This document shows positions 11,538 to 22,559 of a stretch of DNA of 64,000 bases, one piece after another. The notes beneath the pieces were generated by a model. The model saw nothing but the letters and a program-made list of their open reading frames with translations. It had not been told where the DNA came from and searched no databases. Source of the stretch: Paguma larvata (taxonomy: Eukaryota; Chordata; Mammalia; Carnivora; Viverridae); NCBI GenBank assembly GCA_030068075.1, contig CM057837.1, positions 19,189,691-19,253,690 on the forward strand, given 5' to 3'. Numbering within the stretch: the stretch's first letter is position 1; each line of letters opens with the position of its first letter. The translations under genes and the position numbers were made by a program.

Positions 11538-12325
11538 AGAATTCCCTTAGAAACTACAGTCGGGGAAACATGGGTCTCCTACAGAGAAAGACTGAACCTG
11601 TCTGATCAGACCCCAGGAATGCCAGAACTCACACTGTTCCTCACTTGTCTGGGCTTGGCGAGGCTTGGGGGAAAATGGGGGTGCTTTACGACGTGCGGGG
11701 TTCCCATGGGTTCCATCTGGCTCCTTCTACGCCCAAAGATCCCCATCTCACTACACAGTTACTTTTAGGTTCCTTTTTAGGTGCCGTCTTGTCCGTATGG
11801 TTTCCTCTAACTGGAAAACCACCCGCATCTGTCCAATAGGTAGAATATAAATAACGAGTCCCTTCTCTCCCATTCTTCTCGTCATTAGAAACTCCCTTCG
11901 GAATGCACTGTTTATGGGGCAGCCCGAGGTCCGAGAGAGAGAAGGCCTGCTGGGCAGACGCCGCTCAGAAAAGCCGGGCCCTCGTAAATGACAGGCGGGC
12001 CAGCTTTCCCTTCAGGGCATCTCATCAAAGAGAAGTGCTGCCTTCTCTGTAAATCAAGCCTAATTCTTAGGTGTAATATCAAAACTGAAGAAATCTATCC
12101 GATATTCAGCTTGACTCCTCCACTCCGTTTCCAAATCACCTGCAGGTCGGTGGCTAATTAAAAATACCTTCCGCACAAGCTGCAGCATCAGACGGGAACG
12201 AGACAGCCTTTTACTTTAGTCAAGTGGTAACGTTCCGTTTGAAGAATTAAATCAGGGTGCCGACCCCTTAATCCCCCAGAGGCTGGGAAAAGCATGTAGG
12301 AGGCCAGTTGTTGCATGGGAGGGCC
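11538..12325. other. Intronic stretch with a motif-rich segment near 12050-12170
   Basis: No coding sequence recognised. The right part is repeat-free and carries E-box and homeodomain/MEF2-like motifs described under 12137-12166. Confidence 0.45.
12137..12166. promoter_or_regulatory. Candidate regulatory motif pair (E-box and TAATTA/MEF2-like)
   Basis: CACCTG (E-box) at 12137-12142 is followed by CTAATTAAAAATA at 12154-12166, which combines a homeodomain core and a MEF2-like AT stretch. These motifs are short and common, so function is inferred only. Confidence 0.25.
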
Positions 12326-12326
12326 T

Positions 12327-12348
12327 GGGGGTGGGGGTGGGGGTGGGG
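12327..12348 (+). repeat. (GGGGGT)n tract, predicted G-quadruplex
   Basis: The tract is G5-T-G5-T-G5-T-G4: four G-runs with single-T loops, the most stable class of intramolecular G4. The G-rich strand is the DOCK1 template strand. Confidence 0.93.
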
Positions 12349-12349
12349 A

Positions 12350-13570
12350 TCTCAGGGCCAGAGCCCCGGCTGCCACCTGTCAAGCGGGACCACTGCAGTC
12401 GGCACAAAGATGCGGAAAATGCCCGGAAGCAAAGCTGGACCGGGCCGCATCCACGGGGCAGCCTAACGAAGCGCCCATCCGCCTTTGCAACACAGACATC
12501 CCATCCTGCTGGAGCACGACAGAGGAGCTCAATCTGACCATTTAGGATTTTCTAGCTCTTGCCGCAAACCTCAGGGCTTCCCCCCTGAACACAGTGCGTC
12601 AGGAGAGAAGACAGGCTGTCAAGAATCACAGAAAAGGAGAGAGAGAGGGGCTTCCTCTAACCTCCTCTCCCAGGCCTCTGTCTCCCAGGCAGCCCCATGG
12701 TAGTGACGTGAGGGCAACGCTGCAGACAGACCCGGGGAGAGATCTTTCCTGCTATGAGAAATAGATCGCGTGCCAAGGAAAGTGTCAACTGCTAAACAGC
12801 TGCCCAGACGGCCGGACAGCTAAAGCACTCTTTCCCCTGCTGGGGATGGTTAATATTTATATTCACAAATAGTCACACTTAGCGCGCGGTCTGTCCCCTC
12901 TTCGGGCCCCGCGTATCCATGACATGGGAGTTGAGGGGGCCTGGGTCTTGAGCACGGGGAGCTGCTCGGAGCCTCGCTGACGCAGGGACGTGGGAAGAGG
13001 CTTTCGGTCCAGGGCTTTTGTTTTGAACCATTAGAATCCACTGAACTGAAAAGACCAAGCTGTCAGCGTTCATTTTCTTCCTAAATCAACCAAACTGTAG
13101 AATCACACAAAATATTTCCCTCTACAATATAATTTGTATCTTCCATTTACTCGCAGCGCTGGGAACTTGACAGGTACAGTATTAAGTAAAAACCCTCCTG
13201 TGAAGTCTTATTGGGAAGGTCAACGTGAAACAGAAGACGGCAAGCTCCCTGCTGTTTCGGGACGCCGGCTCGCAGACACGAACGTGGACCGCCCTCGCCC
13301 GCAAGTTTAGAGCAACTTTCAATTAGGGAAATTCACTAGCTAGTAGATCCTCGAGATAATACGAAGTATTATTTCTCATTGTCAGGAAAAATACACCAGG
13401 AATTCTTTCCTGGGGGAATTATTTCTTTCTGGAGTCGTTTCTTTGTGGACTCAAACATAACATGGGTAACTTCGTTTCATTCCTGGAAAAGCACCACTAC
13501 GAAACTGTGTCATGGACTTTTATCGGGTGACTTTGTAATAAGAACCATTTCCCATTGACATTCTTTCAGT
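12350..13570. other. Intronic stretch, nothing recognised
   Basis: No repeat, exon or RNA gene recognised. GC-rich to about 13050 and AT-rich after it. Confidence 0.45.
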
Positions 13571-13574
13571 GAGG

Positions 13575-13690
13575 CAGCGACTCTTTGTTGAGCACCTGCT
13601 AGGCGCCAGGCAGGGTCACTGGGCATTGATCAGCTACTACGGTGACAAGGAGGCATTTCTGCCAAGCGGCATCAAAGACCCACGCACGAA
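13575..13690 (+). mobile_element. L2 relic
   Basis: TTTGTTGAGCACCTGCTAGG followed by GCCAGGCAG matches the L2 phrase TTATTGAGCACCTACTATGTGCCAGGCAC. The rest is degraded. Confidence 0.6.
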
Positions 13691-13820
13691 TGCACAGAAT
13701 TCCATGAAAACAGAGCGAGGGACATACAAAAGCATCTTATATAAGCAAAAATGTATCGAAGATGCCACGATCCTGTTGACGTTTTGTTTCTATGCAGAAA
13801 TTATACTAAATATTATCATA

Positions 13821-14257
13821 TGGGGGGGGGGCGCCGGGGTGGCTCAGTTGGTTCAGTGTCCGACTCTTGATTTCAGCTCAGCTCATGATCTCAGGGGATG
13901 GAGCCCAGTGTTGGACTTAGGCCTGAGCGTGCAGCCTGCATAAAATTCTCTCTTAGGGGCGCCTGGGGGGCTCAGTCAGTTCGGTGTCCGAATTCAGCTC
14001 AGGTCATGATCTCGCAGTTCGTGGGTTCGAGCCCCGTGTTGGGCTCTGTGCTGACAGCTCAGAGCATGGAACCTGCTTCGCATTCTGTGTCTCCCTTTCC
14101 CTCTGCCCCGCCCCTGTTCATGCTCTGTCTCTCTCGCTTTCAAAAAAATAAATAACTAAAAATTAAAAAAAAAATTCTCCTCTCTCAATCTCTCTCTCTG
14201 TCCCTCACCCCTGCTCGCATGCTCTCTAAAATTAAAAAAAATTAATAAAAAAATGAA
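13821..14257 (+). mobile_element. Feliform SINE, split by a second SINE
   Basis: The 5' part (13821-13941, starting in a G-run then GCGCCGGGGTGGCTCAG) and the 3' part (about 14180-14257, CT-rich and A-tail) belong to one element. Together they make one SINE of normal length interrupted by the copy at 13951-14170. The outer element's own duplication is AAATATTAT at 13808-13816 and 14258-14266. Confidence 0.9.
13951..14170 (+). mobile_element. Feliform SINE nested inside another SINE
   Basis: A full-length copy starting GGGGCGCCTGGGGGGCTCAG (13956), inserted in the same orientation into the CT-rich part of the outer element. AAAATTCTC at 13942-13950 and 14171-14179 is the target-site duplication. 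It gives a relative date: inner younger than outer. Confidence 0.92.
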
Positions 14258-14610
14258 AAATATTATATTTTCTTTACAAATCTGAAATCACAGATTTTTT
14301 AAAAAAAATCACATATGTAATATAAACATTTAAGTGGTAGAATAATAATAAAATTATTATTCAATTTGATTTCTGATCCCATGTCTAGAAAGTAGCAGGA
14401 GTTTGCTAATTAATGGTGTAATTCCATGCTCAGTCTTCAAGATGATTTTATTTCAGAAACTGTATTTCATGGAGCTTCTATACAGACAGAATCTACAGCA
14501 CCAGGCACCAGGCTCCCTTACTGTCTGGATAGTCACCATGCTGGTTACAACCAATTCGCCAGCAGGAAGTCCACTCACTTTCTTTCTGCAAGAATCATTG
14601 AAGATTTCTT

Positions 14611-14827
14611 TTCTAAATGTTTGTTTATTTTTGAGACAGAGAGAGAGGGAGGGAGAGAGAGAGCGAGCAAGGAGGGGCAGAGAGAGAGGGAGACACAGAG
14701 TCCGAAGCAGGCTCCAGGCTCTGAGCTGTCAGCACAGAGCTTAACTCGGGGCTCGAACCCACAGACTGTGAGATTATGACCTAAGCCCAAGTCAGAGGCT
14801 TAACTGACTGAGCCACCCAGGTGCCCC
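14611..14827 (-). mobile_element. Feliform SINE, minus orientation, full length
   Basis: It reads from a T-rich tail (TTTGTTTATTTTTGAGACAG) through GA-rich sequence to GCCACCCAGGTGCCCC at 14812-14827. GAAGATTTC at 14602-14610 and GGAGATTTT after 14827 suggest a diverged duplication. Confidence 0.95.
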
Positions 14828-14892
14828 GGAGATTTTTTTAAAAAGAGAAAATATTTGAAATAAAAATTTACTATCAACCAAAAAAACCACTA

Positions 14893-14894
<2 letters not shown>

Positions 14895-14934
<40 letters not shown>
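14895..14934 (+). repeat. (AG)n microsatellite abutting a SINE
   Basis: About 20 AG units run directly into the head of the next SINE. GAGAGAG also follows that SINE's tail (15151-15157), so the SINE probably inserted into a pre-existing AG repeat. Confidence 0.92.
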
Positions 14935-14935
<1 letters not shown>

Positions 14936-14940
<5 letters not shown>

Positions 14941-15150
14941 CACTTGGGTGGCTCAGTTGGTTAAGTGCCCAACTTCAGCTCAGGTTATGATCTTGTGGTC
15001 TGTGAATTTGAGCCCTGCGTCGGTCTCTGTGCTGACAGCTCAGAGCCTGGAGCCTGCTTCGGATTCTGTGTCTCCCTCTGTCTCTGTCCCTCCCCCCACT
15101 CTCAAATACAAGTAAACATTTTTAAAAAAACCCCAAAAACTAAAAAAAAA
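14936..15150 (+). mobile_element. Feliform SINE, full length, inserted in (AG)n
   Basis: Head GGAACACTTGGGTGGCTCAG, complete middle and A-rich tail with interrupted AAACCCCAAAAAC. Confidence 0.93.
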
Positions 15151-15189
15151 GAGAGAGTAACAGTCACTGAATAGGAAAACAGATCTGCA

Positions 15190-15500
15190 ACAGACATAGC
15201 TGATAAAAAGGTTCTTCTCCTGAAAGCAGAGAAGAAACGCAGGGTAAGGACTTAACATCCCAAAATAGCTGGTTAATATCCAAGATCCATATAAAAAACT
15301 CACATAATGCAATTGCAAACACAATCCAGTTAACAAATGGGAATGTTTCCAAAGAGACATTTTCCCAAAGAAGACACACAGATGGCCGACAGGCCCATGA
15401 AAAGATGCTTAACATCACTCACGGTCAGAGACACGCAAATCGAACTACAGTAAAATATCACCTCGCACCTGTTAGAATGGAGATTATCGAAACTGAAGAG
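15190..15500 (+). mobile_element. Old L1 fragment (late ORF2 region), plus orientation
   Basis: The phrases TTAATATCCAAGATCCATAT, AAGACACACAGATGGCCGAC and GAAAAGATGCTTAACATCAC are characteristic of L1 ORF2. Both frame and length are broken, and no usable ORF remains. Confidence 0.8.
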
Positions 15501-15539
15501 AAAAAGGCCTCCAATTCACAGGCACCACCTTAATACATG

Positions 15540-18500
15540 AAAGGTCAGCCCTGGCATCCTCAGAGGATGGCCCCTAGTGTTCGTTCTAAGGGATGTTGTC
15601 TTGGCTGGGGTCATGCAACAGGAAAAGGTGGTGAAGAAATGTGCAAATAGAGAGAAGAGGGCCACTGAAATCAATCATATATATTACTATTAATTACTCT
15701 CCATCACAGAGACTCAGTTTCTTCCATCTATAAATGGGATTATTGACGTTTTGAGTTGAATGATTCTTGGAAGGGGGCTGTCCCATACATGGAAGGATGT
15801 TTGGCAGTACCCCTGGAGTCTAGACGGCAGTAGCCTTCATTTCCCTAGCCGGACCACAAAAATGTGCCTGAACACTGCCGTGCCCTCTGGGTAGGGCCAA
15901 ACCCCCGTGGTTGAGAACCGCAGAAGAGATACGGAAGACCAGGTTGGCATCTCACCAGGCATTCAATCCACGCTGGCCTCCGCCTCCCTCCCATTCTAGA
16001 CTCAAAATAAAAGCCTAACAGCACAGGGTCTCATACTGCACATGATTTTTTTAAAGCCCCGGTAGCGCTGGAGGTAAACATTTAGGACAAAGGGACCTAG
16101 AGAATGACCTTAACAAAATGTATTTCCTCCATCTTGTCTTGCGCATTGCGAGAAATTTCATGCATCAGATAGAGAGCGCGCTTGGCATCCTTTCTCATGA
16201 AGTGAAGTACACCCTCCAGGGTTAAGTGCCAGCAGACGGCCTCATCAACACCAGCCACGAGCTCACAGCAAGGTGTGCACGGTCTCTGAGAATTCTTAAA
16301 CAGACTTTGCCCTTTCAAAACTTTCCTCTGAAGCCAGCTTCCCTACATAAGAGTCCTGGGTAAGGGCTCTTCATCACTGCCATTCCTTTGACGAGTAGCT
16401 TGAGTTCTCATCTCAGAATTAAATAAAGAGGCAATTTGAATAAAACCCAACTGTATAAAAGATCTCTGTTATGTGCAATAAATTGGTTATACAGAACGAG
16501 GTAAAATCTGGAATTACGTGTTTTAATTTTAGGTCAAGCTTAATTATTAAGCACAGAGCAAAAGCACGCATACCACAGGATAACTATTTGGAAAATACTC
16601 AAAGAATTTATGAAAATGCCATCCATAAAGGATAAATAGAATCGCAGCTGGTAGCAAAGTAGCACGCAGGTGGGGTCCTATTCCTGCTCAGAGATCCAAG
16701 GTGCCATTACCAGGTCTGAGTCAATATTCCTCTTGAAATCCCAGGGCTTCAAGGTGGCCAACTGAGACCCAGAGAAACATGGGAGAAATAGCCAGAACTG
16801 TGTTCAGGGGTACCCCGGGTCAGGCCAACCAAGGAGGCGGGTCTGTGCCTGCACTGACTGCAAACTGGGGTCTGAGCAGCAAAACACCTCAGGTGAGGCC
16901 AATTTCTTTGGAGAAGGATACAAGTTCAAAGACTGGTATTATTAAGTGTGTGAGCTGGGTAAGACGTGGGCACGCTGAGCTCTGGGGAAATTTTCATTCC
17001 AGAATGTTTTCATTATACTGACTTTGAATTCCTCTTTCTTCTGCCGAAAAACAATATTTATTTATTTTTTCCCGTGGTCCTCAGCAAGTTGTGTGGTGAC
17101 AGTGTTTATGTCAACAGCCGCTGTATATAGTTTCAAAGGGAAAAAGGATTCTGAGGTGTGCTTAAAATCTTCGGGCTGTTGGATATGCAAAGCCTCGGTA
17201 GGAAACCGGTAAATTTAAAAAATAAATTAAATTAAAAGTAACAACATCAACGGAAACCTCAGGCTTCAAAGGAAGAAAAAAAGATGTTGAGAAGAAAGAA
17301 TCCAAGAGCCTCTTGCACCCCAAATGCTTTCTATCCATGCTTTTGTCTTGCACAGAGATTTCAGCTGCGTGCCCTTTTGTGGGAGCCATGTTTCCTGAGG
17401 AGGAGGCTCAGTGCGAAAACACACAGTCCTCCCAGACTGGACCATTGTCAGTTGTTGCTGTTGTCAGGGTCCCTGAGGCAGGTCCCCGGTGAGTAGGGAC
17501 CCCCCCCAACCTCGCTTTCTCTCGCCCTAAGGCAAATGGCACGTTTCCTCTGCTCTGAGCCCAAGGCAGAGTGCGGCCAAGGACAAAAACTCTTACAGCG
17601 ATGAAACCAAATGGCACTGTACCTGCAAACAGCCAACCCTGCAAATTTGCTTTCTGAGCATTATCATGATTTATCCTTAAGAAGCCTGGCACCTCAAAGG
17701 TAGACTACCTTTCTACGGCTTAAGGTCCTTTCTTGTCCTGACCATACGCCAGATTAATTTTGGCAGAGACGTCCAGGAGCTTGCCATCTTGGACTCTGAT
17801 ACATCTGAGGGATACTGCTTCTGAGTGGGGAAATGTGCTGTGTTTAAAAGGAGAGAAATGGCCACGTTATAAAAACATGTGTGGGAAATTTACCACACAG
17901 AAGGAGCCACGTGCAATTACGAGTGTGTGACTACGTGACGTGCCTATCCGGTTGACGGAAACGTAATTCACTATATTAATGCACTGAGGCTAACAAATCC
18001 CGGTCAAAAGACGCCTGAATCACAGGAGAGAGAAGGAGGAGCGGAAGAGGTCACACAGAAATGCACTAACACTTAGCCAAAAGTGTTGGAAGCCAAAAGG
18101 TGGTCAGAAACGCAGACTGTACAAACATCGGCCCGGACTGTGCTGGAACAGCGTCCACAAGGTCATGATCAAAAATGGGACCTAGACGCGTGAAGGAAGT
18201 AGCAATAACGATCTCACAAATTCTCAGATGAGATAAAATTTCAGGGTTGCTAAGGACAAATATTAGACTAAATTGATTCCAGATACAAGAAAACGAGACC
18301 ATCATTTCTGACTGATGGCCTTCAGTGTTCACATGGTCAACAACTAGACAACGCTATATTTGGCGAGTCAGCCAAATCCACTCCTTTGATAGGCGAGTCT
18401 TTCAGACAGGTTCAGTTAGGACCAGGCTCTGCTACGGCCGAGAGACGCCAACTGGCAATGTCCTAAGCATTTCAAAATTGGAATGATCATCCCTTCCATT

Positions 18501-20490
18501 TTCTGTGGGCAGAATTCTGACTTCTCCACTGATTCCCTTACTGTGATATTCTCTCGCTCAATGTGTCACTTAAGGATCTACAACATTAATCGTCAGTCTC
18601 CACCGACAAATTGCCAAGGAACGTTTTTATCGTCCAGCGAGAATTTCTCAAACCACTCTTTTTGCTTTGGCTTCCAGGTAGCTTCAAGTCTCTCGGCTTC
18701 TAGAGAGCTTCGTGCTTTCTCTACGGGTTTACGTGTTCTATTTTATATTCAGGGTCGACGAATCACTACTTGTAAAACAGACCAAGTCCTGTATGAAAGT
18801 GTGTAGGATATAAACCACAAATCATAAATATAATCTCCTTTTGGCCCCAGCTTAAAGCAAGAAGCACAAGACACAGAATCTGTGCTAATGTAGAGGAATT
18901 CTTAAACACGATTGATAATCACTGTTGCAAGCTAGGAGTATTCTGAGGAAGTAAAATGTTGGCTTTATTTATTTTTTATCTTCAGAGAGGGACACAGACA
19001 ACAAGGCCTAGTGAGAATCTGAATCAGGGTAGTTGAACTTGTGTTTAATTCTGTTGCCAAGACTGAATGGTTGACAAGGTAGAAAGGGTTTTGTACCATG
19101 TTCTATACACTTAATGCGAGTTAGAAAGTCTAATTCTAAAATTCTGAAAATTAGACTCAGTACTGCCCTTTTTCTTCACCCAGTGTATATGGTAGAAGTG
19201 TCTTTCTCACGTGAAATTACGGCAGTTAATAACAAATGCTTTCTTTAAGGTGGAAAAGGGATTCAGTCAAAGCAGAGTAGACTCAATGCCTACTGGGTCT
19301 CTCCGACGCCTTAAAATTCTAGTCAGGGAATTTAGTGTACAAACACCTTACGATGACTAATTCAAGTCCTAAGACTAGAAGAAAGACACAGAAACTCAAC
19401 CAAGTGGTCACATTTCTGCCAACAACCAAGGAGAACTTTGCAAGAGTCACAACATGAGTCGTCAACATCAGACCACGTACGCTGCCCACCCTGCGAAGCG
19501 TAACTCTGAAAAAGTTGGCTAATACGAGTTCAAGGATGGACACCAGCGCTTCAGGACTCATGGTGAAGGTCTCTGCTTCCCATACAGCCTCAGATCCTAC
19601 AGAGAGACTTAGTCTTTGCCTCCCTCAGGGAGGATTTTAAAGCACTTCTGGGTAACAGGCAAGCACACTTTTACTGTATCTGAACTGATCTGAATTAATC
19701 TTAAATGTCATCTCGCCATCTGGCACTGTCAGGTCCTTGAGCAGAGCTATGATGTCAGGCTGCCACCAGTCAGTTGCTACCCTAAACACGGTGACCGGGT
19801 AACTCCTGTCCTTGGGACATTCATTATATCCTATAACTTTGATTCTCGATTTACGAGTGGTTGTACCAGAACTGATGGGAGCCATCTTTAATTACATTCC
19901 AGAAGCCCCAGGTATTGAGGGATGGTGCACTTCCAGACGCAAGGGCAAACAAGAACACAAATATTTAGGAGACCACAGGGGTTGAGTTGTCCATTTCTAA
20001 GGTGTGGATGTCAAAACTGGCTGCACCATTAAAACTTTCACACATACTCCTAGAAGCTTCTGGGAATCACTGCTTACCCTGTGGAGGCAAGGAAGTCTCT
20101 GACACATGCCAGGAAGAGGAAAAGCAGGGAAGTCTGGCAACAGAGAAGGTATCAAGATACTAAGTTGTAGATTTTTTAAAAAGACAGATAATGGCATAGA
20201 AACAATGCCATGTGGCATCTATGTGATTTCAATAGGAAATTATCATATAGCACTATTAATGAAGTTTTAGGATTCTAGAAGTTTACAACAGGACTCCTGT
20301 AATAAACAATAGCCTCTTCAAGAGCATACACTTTTCACGGCGACGAAAGCTGAGTAAGAATGTTTGACTTCCAGGCTTAACATTCACTCAGATACGTAGG
20401 AAGATCTTGCAGGAAAGTCCCACTCAAAGGACACCAGGGTTAAAAGCAAAACCACTCTCTTTGAAAGACAGGAGACATATTCAAGGTAGC
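15540..20490. other. Long intronic stretch with no confidently called repeat
   Basis: About 5 kb without a SINE. Three unrecognised open frames (16097-16318 minus, 18483-18806 plus, 19637-19885 minus) are noted separately. A T-rich patch lies at 18963-18980. Confidence 0.4.
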
Positions 20491-20493
20491 AGA

Positions 20494-20700
20494 GGGTGAG
20501 CTGTGGATTTAAATTCTGGCCCCATCAGTTCCTGGCTGTGCGTCTTTTGGCAAATTACTCAACCTTTATGTTCCAATTTCCGCATCTGTAAAATGGGCAT
20601 AAAAATCCAGCTGTCTCGGAGCGCTGCTGCGGGTTTTATGGGCACGAATACTGCACTGTCCCCACAGCAGCGTATGGCACACAGAGAGCACCTTCAGTCT
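20494..20700 (+). mobile_element. MIR relic
   Basis: Clear MIR core: CCTGGCTGTGCGTCTTTTGG then CAAATTACTCAACCTTTATG, followed by CATCTGTAAAATGGGCATAA, and an ending near GTATGGCACACAG where MIR has TGCCTGGCACATAG. Confidence 0.85.
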
Positions 20701-21460
20701 TAGCGGGCAAACACACAACACATCACAAAGGAAGACTGCATGCAATAAAAAAATGAAATAAACACTTCATTCTGAAGCTGGCATTTAAGCACAAAGTGAA
20801 GGAAAACTGCAGGGTCACTAAACCAAATGTCTTGAGATAGTTGTAAGTTTTAGCTAGTTGGTGGCACAGAGGTAATACCTTTTCTTCCAAAATCCAACTG
20901 AGTCAGCTTCTAAAAACTAACACTGTGTACTCAACAGAGGGGGCAGCATTTGGGGGCAGTGGATTCCAGAAAGAAGAGCACGATCAATCACTGCTGCCCA
21001 AACTTTGACCTAAATGCCTCCTCTGTGGCTTACTCCTCTCTGCACGTGTCGGCTTGGGACTGTGTTCCTGCGGAAGGTGGCAGCTGTGACAGGGACCTAG
21101 GTGGATTTGAGCCTCTCGCAGCCAGAATCTCTGCACATCAAGATTTTACTTGGTACCAACACTTCCCCACGAACATGTACACATGCATGTGTGCGTGCAC
21201 ACACACGCATGTGTGCTTACACACACACAAACACTGCTCGTCCTTACGGAGCGCTGCCGGAGGAAACGCTGTCGGCTGGATGGCCTGGCCTCGGAGTGCT
21301 GGGATTTTAGATTCAACCATCCTGTACGACACTTGACGTACAACATGAAATAGACCACAGGGATTTTATATTCACAGTGTGTTCCCTATTTCCCTATCGG
21401 GATGTCTTTTGGAGCTACAGCCTGTGTGCACTTGAACAAGATAATGGGATGGACTCCCCA
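20700..21460. other. Intronic stretch with Z-DNA-prone segment
   Basis: Unique-looking except for the alternating CA/TG segment at 21173-21233. Confidence 0.45.
21173..21233. repeat. Impure (CA/TG)n with short palindrome; Z-DNA/cruciform-prone
   Basis: Nearly continuous purine-pyrimidine alternation. It includes the perfect 12-bp palindrome CACATGCATGTG at 21180-21191 and a GTGTGCGTGCACAC near-palindrome directly after it. Confidence 0.8.
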
Positions 21461-21477
21461 CTCCAGACTTTCTTTTT

Positions 21478-21686
21478 TTCCCCGCTTATTATTTATTTTG
21501 ACACACACACAGAGAGAGAGAGAGCAGGAAGGCTCAGAGAGAGAGGGAGAGAGAGAGAATTCCAAGTAGGCTCCACACCGTCAGCTCAGAGCCTGATCGG
21601 GGGCTCAAGCTCACGAACTGTGATATTATGGTGTGAGCCAAGATCAAGAGTTGGATGCTTAACCTACTGAGCCATGCAGGCACCAT
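21478..21686 (-). mobile_element. Carnivore SINE, minus orientation, diverged (older)
   Basis: The order is tail, GA-rich tract, GTCAGCTCAGAGCCTG, then GAGCCATGCAGGCACCAT at the head end. It has more substitutions than the other copies (head GAGCCATGCAGG for GAGCCACCCAGG), so this is probably an older insertion. Confidence 0.88.
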
Positions 21687-22559
21687 CGGACTTTAATTCT
21701 CCTATCACCTGCACAAGATTTTATCCTCCAAAGTGTCCATCCTATCCCTTGCTATAAGGACACGGCAAACTATGGCTTCTCCCTTATAGCGATTCCTTGC
21801 CCCCAAAACAAGACTCTCTTCCTTAGGGTGAGACACAAAGGCCTGGGTCTGAAATGCCACCACACATCTGTTTCTCTGTCATGTGGCTGGGCCCTGCGGA
21901 GGTGCCCTAGTGAGTAAGGACACAGGGGCAAGGCTAGACTGATGTACAGGGAACACGTGATTCCAGAGACCATAGGCCAAGCCACCTTCTCACTGTAGAA
22001 ATAACAGAATACGTCGGGAGAAGCTGGACAGAATACCCAGAGAAGGAGACCCTGAGTGAAGTGCTCCACGCTTGGAACCAAAGATCACGTGTCTTTCACC
22101 CGCACGAGGTCCGGAGTGATGCTCAGACACTTCCGCGCTGGCAGCAGGAGGCAGATGGTGGAGGGGTAGGGAGAGGGAACGATGCAATCGACATGCTAAA
22201 ACTGAAAACAGACTCTCACGCATCACAGAACAGCATAAATCGACACAGCGTGGCCCTATCTCCCTTGAAGGCTTACTCCGTGGGACCCCTGGGATCGGAG
22301 GTGCTGAGCCCACCAGCTCTGGGGCGTGAATCACAGCTGACCTTTGAGGCAGCCGTGCCCCCCAGGGGTGTGGAATCCTGAGGCTGGGTGCCAAGCCACG
22401 GCCACTCTGTAGGAGAGATGCAGGTCAAGCCCATGCGTGAGGTCACGAGGTAGAGCACAGAGTCAGCACCCACCACCTCCCGCGCGCTGCGCCGGGGCCT
22501 GGCTGTACTTCTGTTCCGCAATAGAACCAGGTCCACGGTTTCTCAATGACACGGCAACC

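Noticed and set aside
14403..14779. Overlapping frames rich in Arg and Glu (EREREGERE-type)
   Set aside because: Translation of the GA-rich tract of the minus-oriented SINE at 14611-14827.
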